64,000 nucleotides of DNA from Aquilaria yunnanensis (lineage: Eukaryota; Streptophyta; Magnoliopsida; Malvales; Thymelaeaceae): positions 57,232,501 to 57,296,500 of the forward strand of contig CM077593.1 of the NCBI GenBank assembly GCA_039654915.1. Direction: 5' to 3'. The notes under the pieces were generated by a model. The model did not search any database and had not been told where the DNA came from. It was given only the letters and a program-made list of their open reading frames with translations. Positions 23,014-34,835 of this stretch are shown here, one piece after another (within the stretch, counting starts at the first letter, position 1; each line of letters starts with the position of its first letter). A program made the position numbers and the translations under genes.

Positions 23014-23860
23014 AGACTTTGGTTGATCCACTTGCACGGGTAAAACCCATAGGGTCCAAATGGGTTTTCAAGAAGAAAATCGACATGGATGGTAATAACA
23101 TTACCTTTAAAGGATGATTGGTTGCAAAAGGTTTCAAGAAAATTCATCGTGTTGACTATGATGAGACTTTTTCACCAGTTGCCATGCTTAAATCCATCTA
23201 AATATTATTGGCCATTGCTGCACACTATGATTTTAAGATATGAAAAATAGATGTCAAGACCACCTTCCTTAATGGAAAGCTAATTACTGATGTGTATACG
23301 ACACAACCTGAGGGTTTTGTCACCCTAGAGAATGCCAATAAAGTATGGAAGTTAGAAAGGTCCATTTATGGATTGAAGTGAGCTTCTCGGAGATGGAATG
23401 TTTATTTTGATGAAGCAATCAAAGAGTTTTGTTTCATAAAAAATAAAGATAAACCTTGTGTCTACAAAAAGGTTAGTAGGAGCTCTACTATCTTCTTGGT
23501 GTTGTATGTAGATGACATACAACTTATCGAGAATGACACTCCCTAGCTACAGTCTCTGAAGACTTGGCTGGGGAAATGTTTCTTTATGAAGGACTTGGAT
23601 GAAATAGTCTACTGGGGAAATGTTTCTCTATGATGGACTTGGATGAAATAGTCTATGTGTTAGGCATTGGGATCTATAGAGATAGATCTAGAAAGCTACT
23701 CAACCTAAGTCAATGTACATACATTGATAAGGTGGTAAAGTGGTTTATCATGAAAGACTCCAAGAAAGGGTTCTTTCCCATGTCACATGGTATAACTCTC
23801 TCAAGATCTCAAAGTCCTAGTACACCTGAGGAGAGAGAATACAAGAGTAAGATTTCATAT
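23014..23860 (+). pseudogene. pol: copia-A reverse transcriptase remnant
   Basis: Encodes '(W)TLVDPLARVKPIGSKWVF', 'KKIDMDGN', 'TFSPVAMLKSI', a degraded second motif ('KIDVKTTFLN' in place of QMDVK-AFLN), 'TQPEGFV', 'YGLK' and 'VLYVDDIQLI' (YVDD kept, about 23500-23530). Stops are scattered through it, and a 44-bp tandem duplication at 23569-23656 shifts the frame. The stretch ends at 'REYKSKISY', where the gypsy LTR-like insert starts; the gene resumes at 26266. The reading frame at the joint (tcatat then gcctcgaca) confirms the two halves were once contiguous. Confidence 0.88.
23569..23656 (+). repeat. 44-bp tandem duplication in RT
   Basis: Unit beginning 'tggggaaatgtttct' and ending 'gaaatagtcta' occurs at 23569-23612 and 23613-23656 with three differences. 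Since 44 is not a multiple of 3 it disrupts the frame. Confidence 0.9.
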
Positions 23861-24831
23861 TGATATGAGCATGGAAGGCATGAAAAGGATGGCAAGGAGC
23901 AATTTAAGATAACTAGTGGACCAATGACAAGAAAGAAGGCTAAGGAGCTCACTAGTGCACTTCGAGCTTTTGTCTCGAGTTATTTCTTGGAGCATGGACT
24001 TGGATTTTCACTTGGAGTTACAGGAACATTCAACAAATCATATGGAGATGATTTCCAAGCTTGGTACTAATTCGAGATTGCTTAGACGAGTCAAACAACA
24101 AGAACCCCAAGGGCACCCCTCAACTGCACCCTTGGATCTATTTTGAGGTGTCTCATGGGCCGTTTCATCCCACAATCTGAATCTTTGAGCCCTAAAGTTT
24201 TAAGACCACTTTTTAACATCTAATATATGGTCTTAATCAAATGGAACTTAATTATTCAAGATAGAAATTGAAGATACAAGCGAAAACCTAAAGAGCCCTT
24301 AAGTACACTCGAGAGGACCATTTTGGGGTTTTGTGGGCCAAACTTGTATTTTCACTTTATTTTCTTTAATTTTATATTTATTTACATTATTTAGGATTTT
24401 ATTTAGGCTATGGAAGAGAATTAGGTCTCATAGGACAAGTGGCATACGCTGCATACATCAAACATGTGCAGAACATGTGTTTGACTCTTAGTTTGACTAG
24501 GTTTTCTTAATTTTTTTAAACTTACAATTCCTGCCAAAATTTGACTTGGTTTTTTCCCAATTTTTAGTCTATAAATGGTTACATATTTTTTTTTGTAAAG
24601 TACAACCTTTTACATGAATAATATTGCTATTTTGAGAGGAAAATCTCGTTCATTCTTTGAAGACTAGTTTGGCACATAAGTTAGCTTGTATTCTTCATTT
24701 TTTTATACTTCTTGTTTCTAATCATGACTTTATTAGGGGTGGGGGTTTAAAATCTAGTGTCTTTGATGTGTTTTGGAGCTTGAATAACATCTTGGGTGTG
24801 TTTCTTTATCGTTATGCCAAACGGGTTTGCA
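23861..24831 (+). repeat. Ty3/gypsy LTR-like insert carrying a GPMTR peptide
   Basis: Begins TGATATGAGC and ends GGGTTTGCA, fitting TG...CA LTR ends, and is flanked by the hexamer tcatat (23855-23860 and 24832-24837). Near its start it encodes 'FKITSGPMTRKKAKELTSAL', the peptide typical of the 3' end of plant Ty3/gypsy elements. Further on is a TATA-like 'tctataaatggttac' (about 24574) and an AT-rich tail. A related unit lies at 18717-20041. No gag or pol is present, so it is a solo LTR or a truncated 3' end. Confidence 0.55.
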
Positions 24832-24844
24832 TCATATATGCCTC

Positions 24845-26260
24845 TGTTGGGTTTCGGGAGCCAAACAGCGCAGCGAAATTTAACCGAAACCCTCCAGGAT
24901 CCAAGTGAAACGGGGTAAACCGGGTGTTCAAAAATTTCATACCTAATTTTCGGTTGAGATCTCTCACTCAACTGTAGAGTCGAATCACAAAACCTGAACA
25001 GTTGACGTGTTCAGGCTCTCTATGGTATCCACACGAGCCTCTCGGGATCACCACGCTTCCACCACGTCCCGGCAGATGCGTTTCTCTTGCGCTCGCAGTG
25101 CTAGCTTGCGTCCTCCAAGGAATTGCAAGAGAAGAGTGTGGATGTCCTTTTGGGAGGCTAGGGCAAGGAGACCTGCGAATTTCTCACTTAAAAGTTGTAT
25201 TTATAGTGAGACTCAACTTCCAGGCCTAATGGGTTTCAAAGCCCTAATCCAATTAGGATTTAATTTCGGGCTTAATAATGGCTCAACTCCTTGGCCCATT
25301 ATTAATACGAAATTAAAGTGAAACCATAACCCAAATAATTAGCCCATGCACTCTAATGATCCAAATAGCTCTATGTGTGCGACCCAATAGGCTCTTGCCA
25401 TGTTGGCAATGATCATAAATCACATTTATGATCATAAGCAATGAGCGGTGTCTAGCAACACATCATTGCTACCCAAGTGACAAGATTGTCGGTGAATCGA
25501 CTAAACCTTTATGATCATCACCGATATATGGCATTGTCCCTTTGTCCAAGATATCAAGACTAAGCACGAGACATGGAATGTGTCACTCTCGTATAGCCCA
25601 ATCTTTGGTTTCTTGATTTCCGAGTAGACTAACTTAAACTGATGACATTGATATCATATATCAACTCATCGGAGCATGGCCATGCATTTTCTAAGTCTCA
25701 CTCTATCAAGGGGCCCAAAGATATCACTCCCGTTACATAGGAGGGACAAATCCCATCTTGATCATACAAATCCCTCCGCATGATATGTGACATACCCAAT
25801 GACCTCCTTCAAGTTCACTCAGTTACGAGCAACAAAGGAAAGTATCAAAGTATGTGACTCACATGTAGGGAACCTTGATGATCTTAGGTCGAAGGACTAC
25901 ATATACCATGATCACTATGAGAATCACTTATGACACTCATATAACGATCCATGAAGTGTTCTCATGGTGGGTCGGTCCAGTACACAAGTTCTCCAACTTG
26001 TACCCATATGTAGACTACATATCTCATATTAGTCTCCACATATGCTAGTCATTATGTATTATTGCAACCCGCTCCACAATAATACTATACTAGGGACATT
26101 TAAGAATATCATTATTCTAGGGTTACAATTATGTTTATTACGTTACGCAGAAACAAAACAACAAACAAAATTGCTGGATTAATGCCTCAATAAAATATCA
26201 TGACTCAATGTGCAAAAATACAATCATCTCATGATTGGCTTTTTGGGCACAACACTAACA
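24845..26260 (-). repeat. copia-A solo LTR, 1416 bp
   Basis: Complete LTR with intact ends (tgttgggtttcgggagcc ... cacaacactaaca on the plus strand) and a perfect TSD GCCTC (24840-24844, 26261-26265). No internal region accompanies it. Length equals the young 5' LTR, so it is relatively recent. It landed in the old copia-A element just beside the gypsy LTR-like insert. Confidence 0.95.
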
Positions 26261-26265
26261 GCCTC

Positions 26266-26937
26266 GACAATTAGATCTATCATGTATGCCATGATATGTA
26301 CTCATCCTAATGTATCATATGCCTTGAGCATGATGAGCAAGTACTAATCAAACCCAGGTGAAACTCACTAGACAACTATTAAGAATATCCTCAATTACTT
26401 GAGAAGGACTAAGGATTCATTCTTGGTTTATGGACGTGAAGATGAGCTCATGGTAAGGGCTTATACCAATACCAACTTCCAATCTGATAAGGATGATTTT
26501 AGATTCCAATCTTATTATGTGTTTTGCATTGGTGGTGGTACTGTGAGCTGGAAAAGTTCAAAGCAAAATACCATAGCCAACTCTACAATAGAATCTAAAT
26601 ACATTGCCGCCTTTGATGCTACAAAAAAGGTAGTTTGAATCAAGAAGTTCATCACAGAACTCGGAGTGGTTCCAAGCATTGCTGACTCGATAGAGCTCTA
26701 TTATGACAACAATGGAGCAATCGCACAAGCTAAGAAACCTCGATCTCACCAATAATCCAAGCACATACTCTGACGCTATCATCTCATTAAGGAGAGCATC
26801 AAAAGGGGTGATGTGAGGATGTGCAAGACTTTGACAGATAACAACATTGCTAATCCATTGACAAAACCCTTTACACAGCAAAAGTATGATAATCATTCTA
26901 TACCCATTGGTATTAAATACCTAGATGATTGGCTTTA
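26266..26937 (+). pseudogene. pol: copia-A RT end and RNase H remnant
   Basis: Resumes with 'RSIMYAMICTHPNVSYALSM', then 'LNYLRRTKDSFLVYG' and RNase H: 'RAYTNTNFQSDKDD' (the first catalytic Asp of 'YTDASF' is Asn here), 'CIGGGTVSWKSSKQNT', 'TIESKYIAAFDATKK', a stop, 'LYYDNNGAIA', and ends 'IKYLDDWL'. The Asp-to-Asn change would by itself cripple RNase H. It ends a few bases before the polypurine tract. Confidence 0.88.
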
Positions 26938-26940
26938 GTG

Positions 26941-26952
26941 CAAGTGGGAGAT
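26941..26952 (+). other. Polypurine tract of the old copia-A element
   Basis: 'caagtgggagat' plus t directly before the 3' LTR start TGTTAG at 26953. Primes plus-strand cDNA in the reverse transcription cycle. Confidence 0.8.
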
Positions 26953-28334
26953 TGTTAGTATTCTGCCTAAAGCCAATCATGAGATGATTGTATTTTGCAC
27001 ATTGAGTTATGATATTTTATTGATCCATTATTCCAATAATTGTGTTTTTTTTTGTTTCTATGTAACATAATTAAACATGATTCTAACACTAGAATAATGA
27101 TATTCTTAAATGTCCCTAGTCTAGTACTATTGTAGAGCGGGTTGCAATAATACATAAAGACTAGCATATGTGGAGACTAATATGAGATATGTAGTCTACA
27201 TATGGGTACATGGATCATTCTATGAATGTGATAAGTGTATCTCATAGTGACCATGGTGTATGTAGTCCTTTGACCTGAGATCATCAAGGTTCCCTACATG
27301 TGAGTCACATACTTTGATACTACTATATGTTGCTCGTAACTGAGTGAACGTGATAGTCGTCATTACGTAGCTCACATATCATGTAGAAGGATTTGTATGG
27401 TCAAGATGGTATTTGTCTGTCCAATATAACAGAGTGATATCTCTAGGCCCCTTGATGGGGTGAGACTAAGAAAATGCATGGCCATGCTCGGATTAGTTGA
27501 TATATGATATCAATGTCATCAGTTTAAGTTAGTCTACTTGAGAATCAAGAAACCAGGGATTGGGCTATACGAGAGTGACACATTCCATGTCTCATGTTTG
27601 GTCTTGATATCTTAGACAAAGGGACAATGACATATATGTACAATGATCATAGAGGTTTAGTTGAATCATTGGCTATCTTATCACTTGGGTAGCAATGATG
27701 TGTTGCTAGACACCACCTATTGTTTATAATCATGAATGTGATTTATGATCATTACCAATGTGATAGGAGCCTATAGGGTCGTACACTTAGAGCCAATTGG
27801 ATTATTTGAGTGCATGGGCAAAATTATTTGGTTTTGGTTTCATAATAATTTTGGATTAGTAATTGGCCCAAAGGTTGAGCCATTATGAAGTCCAAAATTA
27901 AACCTAATTGGATTAGGGTTTTGAAACCCATTAGGCTTGAGAGTTAACCCTCACTATATATACATCATCTAGTAAGAATTTTTATAGTCTTTGCCTTAGC
28001 CACCCAAAAGACAGAATCAAAAGGAGTATAATAAGTTCCAACCACATTCTCTTCTTGCTTTTTCTTGAAGGACGCAAGCTAACACTTCAGGCGCAAGACA
28101 AACACACCTGCCGAAATGTGGTAAAGGTGTGATGATTTGAGAGGTTCATGTGGATACTATAGAGAGCTTGAACATGTCAATTGTTTAAGTTTGTGATTTG
28201 ACTCAACATTTGGGGAAAAGATCCCAACCAAAAAGGTATAAAAATTTTGAAGAACGGATTTACTCCATTTCATTTGGATCTTGGAGGGTTTCGATTAGTT
28301 TTCACTACCTTTATTTGGCTCCCAAAACCTTACA
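26953..28334 (+). repeat. 3' LTR of the old copia-A element
   Basis: Starts 'tgttagtattctgcctaaagcc' and ends 'ggctcccaaaaccttaca'. 1382 bp; lacks a short block after 27205, where 'gggtacatggatcattc' skips the 'agttggagaacttgtg' hairpin segment. TSD GCATC follows. Confidence 0.92.
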
Positions 28335-30152
28335 GCATCTCCCTTTAGTTCCTGTAGTTAATGTTTTTTGGTAAAACAAGTACATTGAAAATGTCTTAGG
28401 GGAACATTTTGGGCTGATACGACAAAAATTCACATCACACAACAATTAACATCACAAATGAACTGTCATCCTACTGTTACAACTTTAAACTGCCTATTTG
28501 GACAATCCATGATTACATTAATTACAAACATCAAATATAAGTTGATCCAATTCAAATTATATATCAAATGAATGAATCAAACAACACAAGGTTGTTTGTC
28601 ATTAATGCAATCATGAAAAGGGACTCTACAATTTGTATGTATCGATGTAAAGTATCATAAAAATAAAAACAAATATTTAAGAATAACATAAAAAACCTTA
28701 ACCCTAACTTTACTCACAATTGAACTTGATATAAATATTGCAATACTAGTTGAAAGGCAAAAATTTGACACACCTCACTAAGCTGTATGCCTAACTAAAG
28801 AGGAGAATGGAGGAAATAGGCTAGGGAAGAGCATAATGGAGAAAATGGGGAAAGAGGACAGGTTGCAAAAATATATACAAATAAGAATCATGGCAAAAAA
28901 GTTACAAATGCAAAAATTGTAGCAAAACTGAGCCAAAGTTTCCTACAACTTTCTTATAATTAAAATTGTAGCAAAGTTGTCAAAAAAATCCCACCCTTTT
29001 TGGCTGCCTAAAAAATTTGGTATGATGTTGCTACAAATTATTTGCGGTGATATAAAATGCAGCTAAATTGTCAACACCACTCCTGCCTTTTTTCTCTTCT
29101 TATAAATATCATAGTATTTGGTGATGATTTTGTTCATCACAAAAAATCATGGGATAATCATCACAAATTTTAAATGATAAAAGCCATCGCTGAAGCAATC
29201 CGTTTGACTAGTCAATATTTCCAATTGCCACAATTCTACCTTGATTCCCATATATGACAATTAAAATCATTGTAGAGGGGTGTTGGTTTTGCCACCTTCT
29301 GTTGTAGTGATATGCCTTAGCCATTGGGTCTTTATATATTTATGTAGAAATATTACATTTATTAGTATAAAACACGTTTTCTCGCACCTTAGCTATCATC
29401 TCCTTCTCTCTTATTTAATTTTCTCCATATTGTCTTCCTTTTTTTTTTTCATGTCCCTAATCAGGTTTGGATTCTCATCCAAGCCTCATTTGTTGATTTA
29501 TTGTTTTTCTTCTACCTGATCAACTACCCCGCACTTTTTTTAACTATTTTTTTTTCATCTTATCCTTCACAAAACTCATTTATCACCATTAGTAGGAGCA
29601 TTGTCTGGTTCTTATAATGTTTTGCAGTAGAGGCCGAAGGCTAAAAAATGGAACAAATCAATGATGAGGCATTCTTGAATAATGGATTGGGTCATGACAT
29701 CAAAATTTTTTATCTATTCATTATATTAAACTTTATGTTAGTTGATCTACTACTAGGGATTCACCCACCTTTTATTTGGTCTTATCATCTATTGTTTCTT
29801 TCAACTATTTGTTCATACTTTATTTTGGATTTATCTTAGTTATTTTTGAGTTATCTACTCCAGATTTATTCTAGTTCACATGAAGGTTTGGCTCAATTAA
29901 ATTCTTTTCATTTTGGTTGTCGTAGAAACAAGTGGCTTTTTAGTGGCTAGTTTTTCATCCTGGTTGTTCTTTAGAGACTTAAAACATTATTGGATTGTAA
30001 AATGCTTTTTTGCTCACTATTGATTGGAGTAAACATCTTTTTTAAAAAATGATAGTATGAAATATATTTGATAATGCATTTTGTCTAAATTCCGACCAAA
30101 ATTAGAGATATGTATAAATCACATGGCAAATATGTATGAACTCTTTTTATAA
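28335..30152. other. Non-coding interval with one CACTA-type end
   Basis: No protein similarity seen. Bases ~28890-29309 look like the end of a CACTA transposon: repeated 'ttgtagcaaa/ttgctacaa' subterminal motifs and a terminus 'ccaccttctgttgtagtg' that reads CACTACAACAGAAGG on the minus strand. Its partner end was not found. 29310-30152 is AT-rich with poly-T runs and no recognisable element. Confidence 0.45.
28890..29309 (-). mobile_element. CACTA transposon terminus, partial
   Basis: The last bases read CACTACAACAG on the minus strand, the hallmark terminal motif of En/Spm elements. Inside are several copies of the subterminal motif TTGTAGCAAA or its complement (about 28917, 28965, 29032). 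These are binding sites for the element-encoded protein in intact systems. It is probably a non-autonomous or truncated element. Confidence 0.5.
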
Positions 30153-32389
30153 CACAACAAAAAAGATATGATTAAGTGACTGAATTTAGCAACTAAATTT
30201 CAATAGCTAGTAATTTTATTCAATAGTCAGTTGCTAGCATGTGGGCCAAATAATAATTGCGAATGATCAATGACTAAAAAGATCCAGCAACTAATTTTCA
30301 TTTATTGGTAGCAACTTTCAGTCACTAGTCAGTTACACATTTTATATTGTTTTTGAGAATCAGTCACTAAAAAAAATTAAAACCTTTAGCTTCTGGCCTC
30401 CTTCCTCAATTCTCCTTCTTCTTCCTTGTTCTTACTTATTTGTTTCTCTCATCCTCTCCTATGCATCTCCCCAACAGTAGAAGCTTTATCCAGTAATTTC
30501 ACCATGAAGGGCCATCAAAGTTAAGGTAATATGTATTTTAATCGAACCTTTTGTTGTAACTAGTGGTTTTTGGATTTTTATCCTCTAAGATTTAGGTTTA
30601 CGTAGTTATGCATATAGTAAAGTAGCAATGCACCTGTCAATGATTCTCGACCTGTTGAGAAATAATGTGTATAGAGTAACTGTAATGACATGTAGTTATT
30701 GTATATGCGTAATATATCTTTGGTCAAAAATCATTAATTGTCCAAGTTGGACAGTTAAAAAATGAAAGAATCTAAAATGTAGTTTACTGTTTTTTATTTA
30801 TCTTAATGGTGAAAAAATTTTAGCCATATCTAGCCTCATTCCTCGGAAGCTGGATTTGATATTTTGTCTCAAACAAATGATGTTTCAAGGAACTCAGGTG
30901 AGATGCTGTCAAAATTTTTTCAAACTTTATTAAGATAAATGAGAATGTAGAAGTATGGTTTAGATTTTTATTTGTGAATAGGCTAAAGCCATTCCCTGTA
31001 AGAATATATTAGGTGATAGGTGGATAGTCATAGCATCTGAAAGTTTGTGGAAATATGATTTTAATTATGTGTTGTTCATTTATATTATTTGTTTGATGTA
31101 ATTAATAAATATGTACTTGAATTTCAATTGTAGGAAACAAGAGTAATTGCGCCAGGGGGACATGAATTGATGTACAAGTAATAATGGATGAATGGATACA
31201 TGAATCTAGATTTCATAGGTAGTGTGGAAAATTTTATAAGAACAGTATGTAGTAGTGCAACAAAATTGATTAAATGTCCATGTTGACTATGTCAAAAAAG
31301 ATGTTATCGAGATCAAAATGAGGTTGGAATATGTTTGCGTCAACATAGATTTATTGATGACTATTATATTTGGTATTGTCATGGTGAATTACATGATTTA
31401 CAATTTCATAATTTCCATGTAGGAGAGACTTCAAATAACCCATCATTATTGGGAACATTTTTTGATACAGATACTATTTATGGCAATAGATCTAGGTACA
31501 AGTAAAAGATCATTGATTTGATGCACTGAAGTTTTAATTGTAATGATAGATTTGAAACTCATGAATGTGATACTAAGAATTAGGAAATGATTATTAAGGG
31601 TGAAGATAATATTAGTGAAATGGGTAATGATAATAATGGTGGCAATACGTATGATTTCGCGTAAATTGGTAATCAAATTGCCTAATCCAAATGCACAAAA
31701 ATTTTATAAGCTACTCGCCAATGCATCAACACCATTGTGGGATGGATATAACAAACACATAAAGTTGTCAGCAGTATCTCAGTTATTGAAGAAGAAAAGT
31801 AAGTCATCAACGGTATCTCAGTTGTTGAACAAGAAAAATAAGCATAATATGACTAACAATTGCTTTAATGACAAGTTGTCACTAGTGAAGGAATTTGTTC
31901 CAAAAGAAAATTGATTGGAAGATGTTATATGAATTGAAGAAAATGGACAAAAGGTTAGGTATTCCATGAATGAAAATAAATCTATGTCCAAAAAATTGTA
32001 TATTATTTGATGGTGAGAATTCAAAATTGGTGCATTGTAGTGTTTCTGGTAAGTGTAGATATAAACAAAGGACAATGGACAAAAGGAAGAAAAAACCAAT
32101 TCTGAAGAAGGCACTGTGGCATCTACCAATCACCGACCGACTGAAATGTTTATTTTTGTCTACACGAATAGCTAAACACATGATATGGCCTGCAAATAAT
32201 CAATATGTGCCTTCAAGTTTAATAGCTCATCCATGCCAAACAAATGCTTGGTAGCATGTAGATTCAACTTTACTTGACTTTCCTACTAAAATTAGGAATG
32301 TATGTCTTGACTTATCCACAGATAAGTTTATGCAAAATTCTAAAATAGGAGGGATGTTTTCTATTTGGCCTACTTTTATTGTTGTCTAC

Positions 32390-34835
32390 TGACATAGCCA
32401 CCCTCAGCACTGCCCAAGAAGCTTATGAGAACAAGTCTCATGGTGGTTCCAATTGGCTAGTTATATATGTGTGAGGATTAAAACTTTGTGATACTAGTTG
32501 ATTAACCCAGAATATGCAGGGTGCATGCTCTTTGTGCTTTGACTTAAGCTAAAAGAAATCTTAAGAACATTCACATGGCCAAGTATTTTCACAGAAAACA
32601 AGCTCAAACAGTCAAAGCATAGAAAATCAACATTTGTATTGACATTACCACACATATTAACCATGTGAGGGCATTCACAAAAAGTAGTCTAATGTCCCCC
32701 AACCAAGAGCAACCCTAGAGTCTAAAGCTCCAAACATAGATACAGGAGGCAACTAGGCATAAACATATAAAAGCCTCTACTGAGATCCTCTTAACTAACT
32801 CCCACTTTGGAGATGAGTCCTAGTGGCGAGTCGCAAAAGCCTATCGACATGCTGCTAGCTGCTGTAGCCAAGGAAATACTATAGTTAGTGCCATTGCTTC
32901 ACCGACAAGTAACTAAAAAAACTAGAATTGTAACAATTCCCATAACAATATACCCATAACAAAAGACTACCACGCCCTCAACGGTTATCCGGCTAAACAC
33001 GGTCAGAATCTGCACAACATAAGATAAAGGTGTGAGAATTTGTAATTCTCAGTAAGGGAACTTCACCTGCAAGAAAAATGCTAAGGACAACACACGTATC
33101 ATCCTATGTAATCTGCTGTGAGCTCATACAGCGTGAGGCTAAACCTATGCGCATACGTTTCAGTCCCTTGCGGCTTGTCCTCTACCTAGCCCTTGAACTA
33201 CAAGGTGAAGCCTTGTCTACTAGCAAGCATTGCTTACTAGCCTAACTAGTGAAGTTCAGCACTAGCTGAACCTTTCTTATGTTGTACAGGGGCACTATGG
33301 TACGACTGATATTTCCTAAGTCCGGAAGAACCCACTAGGTGTACTAAGGTTTCCTCATCGAGGCCTTGAACCCAAATGTGCAACTAAGGTCTCACTGGTG
33401 CTAAACCTTCCACCTCCTGTAATGGTGTATTTGTTATGGCCTATGAACTAGTTTTCTAATAAGGTATAACTACCATTTACAAAAGTATGAGAAAACCCTA
33501 GATCATGAGAGATTTTTTTGGATGTTTGGGAGTGCCTTTGTACCATTTCAACCCTTAAGCACCCCTAGGACCATCCCTGCCCTCTCCCGGTTCCCCTTTT
33601 AAAAAGCTGACTTTTGTTGAAAAATGGCTCTGGGGCCTAGGCGCCAGGTAGGGAGTCTCTGGGGCCTAGGCACAAGAAGCACCTGAGCACCTGAGGCATA
33701 GGTGCCAGGAGCACTTTACTCTACTGTGAGAAAAATGCACGTTGGGTGCTAAGCCGCGAGGAGCCCATGTCCCAAACATGAAAAATACCTTCCGAAGCCT
33801 CTTTGGAGACTTTCTATGAGTTTAAGGCATACAATGGACGCTTAAACTCAGCATAAACCTCTAAAAAAACTTGCAAAGGCCACAAATACACCATCACAAC
33901 ACAACTATGATTCATTAAAACATCATCCCAACCTCAAATTCAAGCCTAGTCCACCATAATTCAACTTGCCCACTAACTAATGCTATTGACAAAACTGCTT
34001 GGATTCATCAAGCAACAACACTCTAATAACATTAATCAAGCTTAAAACCATAAATCCTTAACCTCAATTTCATCTACCAAGCAAGAATTATAAAACTCTT
34101 TACCAAAAACAAAGTTCCACAAGTTTCTACCTAAGTTCCAAGCAAACCCAAGCAAATGGCACCAAATTAACACTAAACAAGCAAAACCCATGCATTAAAA
34201 CATCTAATAAACAAGAAACAAGCAAGAAATAAAGGTTACCTCCCGCCAAGAACAGGAACCTAGCTGGAAAACATGGCAAACACTTCAAAAACCAATAAAC
34301 AAGCTTGAAACAAGTTTCCCAAAGCTTATATATACCTTGGGCCTTCAAATTCCTTCAAGAACACCTGATTTTGAACAAGAATTCATGTAGAAATGGTAGG
34401 GGCAAGGTGCAACTCGGGAGTGGGAGGAAGAAGATGAACATTGGCTGCCACATGAGCGTTACCAAGCTTAAAAACCAAGCTTTCCCCCCTTAGCCCTCAA
34501 ACTACTTTTTAAAAAGTGACAAAAAGCCCCCTTCCCTAAATAGTAACCCAAGTCAAACTTTAGTCAAATCTTTAAAACTTAAGCAAATCTTTGGGTTTTA
34601 AGCAAGGTTTATGCTTCAAAAAATATTTTTGACTTTCGAGTCTCTGCTCGATAACTCGGGATGCAAATTTGCCATTTTGCCCCTTTCCTCTTTTGGTGCC
34701 ACAAACTACTCGGAACATAGTTAACTTTGTCCAAGTTACTAATCCTTGCCTAGTTAACTTGAGATAAGGTATTAAACTAGGAATTAAATTAATTTACCTC
34801 CTTTAGTTGAGTTTCCCACTAGGATGGCCTTAACA
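32390..34835 (-). repeat. 3' LTR of gypsy-T element
   Basis: 2446 bp; plus-strand ends 'tgacatagccac' and 'aggatggccttaaca'. Family hallmark 'gatactagttgattaac' near 32492. Reiterated palindromic module at 33632-33709. Confidence 0.93.
33632..33709 (-). repeat. Palindromic module, 'ctaggcgcc' type
   Basis: Repeats of a short palindromic core: ggggcctaggcgccagg (33632-33648), ggggcctaggcac (33661-33673), ggcataggtgccagg (33694-33709). It occupies the LTR position between the '...cccggttccccttttaaaaa' block and the 'ctttggagactttctatgag' block. Confidence 0.7.

Larger units (their letters stand above)
20042..28334 (+). mobile_element. Old, internally deleted copia-A element
   Basis: 5' LTR 20042-21388, primer-binding site 21390-21401, gag remnant, RT and RNase H remnants, polypurine tract 26941-26952, 3' LTR 26953-28334. 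A perfect TSD GCATC (20037-20041 and 28335-28339) defines the insertion. Gag 3' half, protease and integrase are deleted. Two later insertions, a gypsy LTR-like unit (23861-24831) and a copia-A solo LTR (24845-26260), interrupt RT. Many stops and LTRs clearly different from each other make it older than the 9231-17293 element. Confidence 0.93.
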
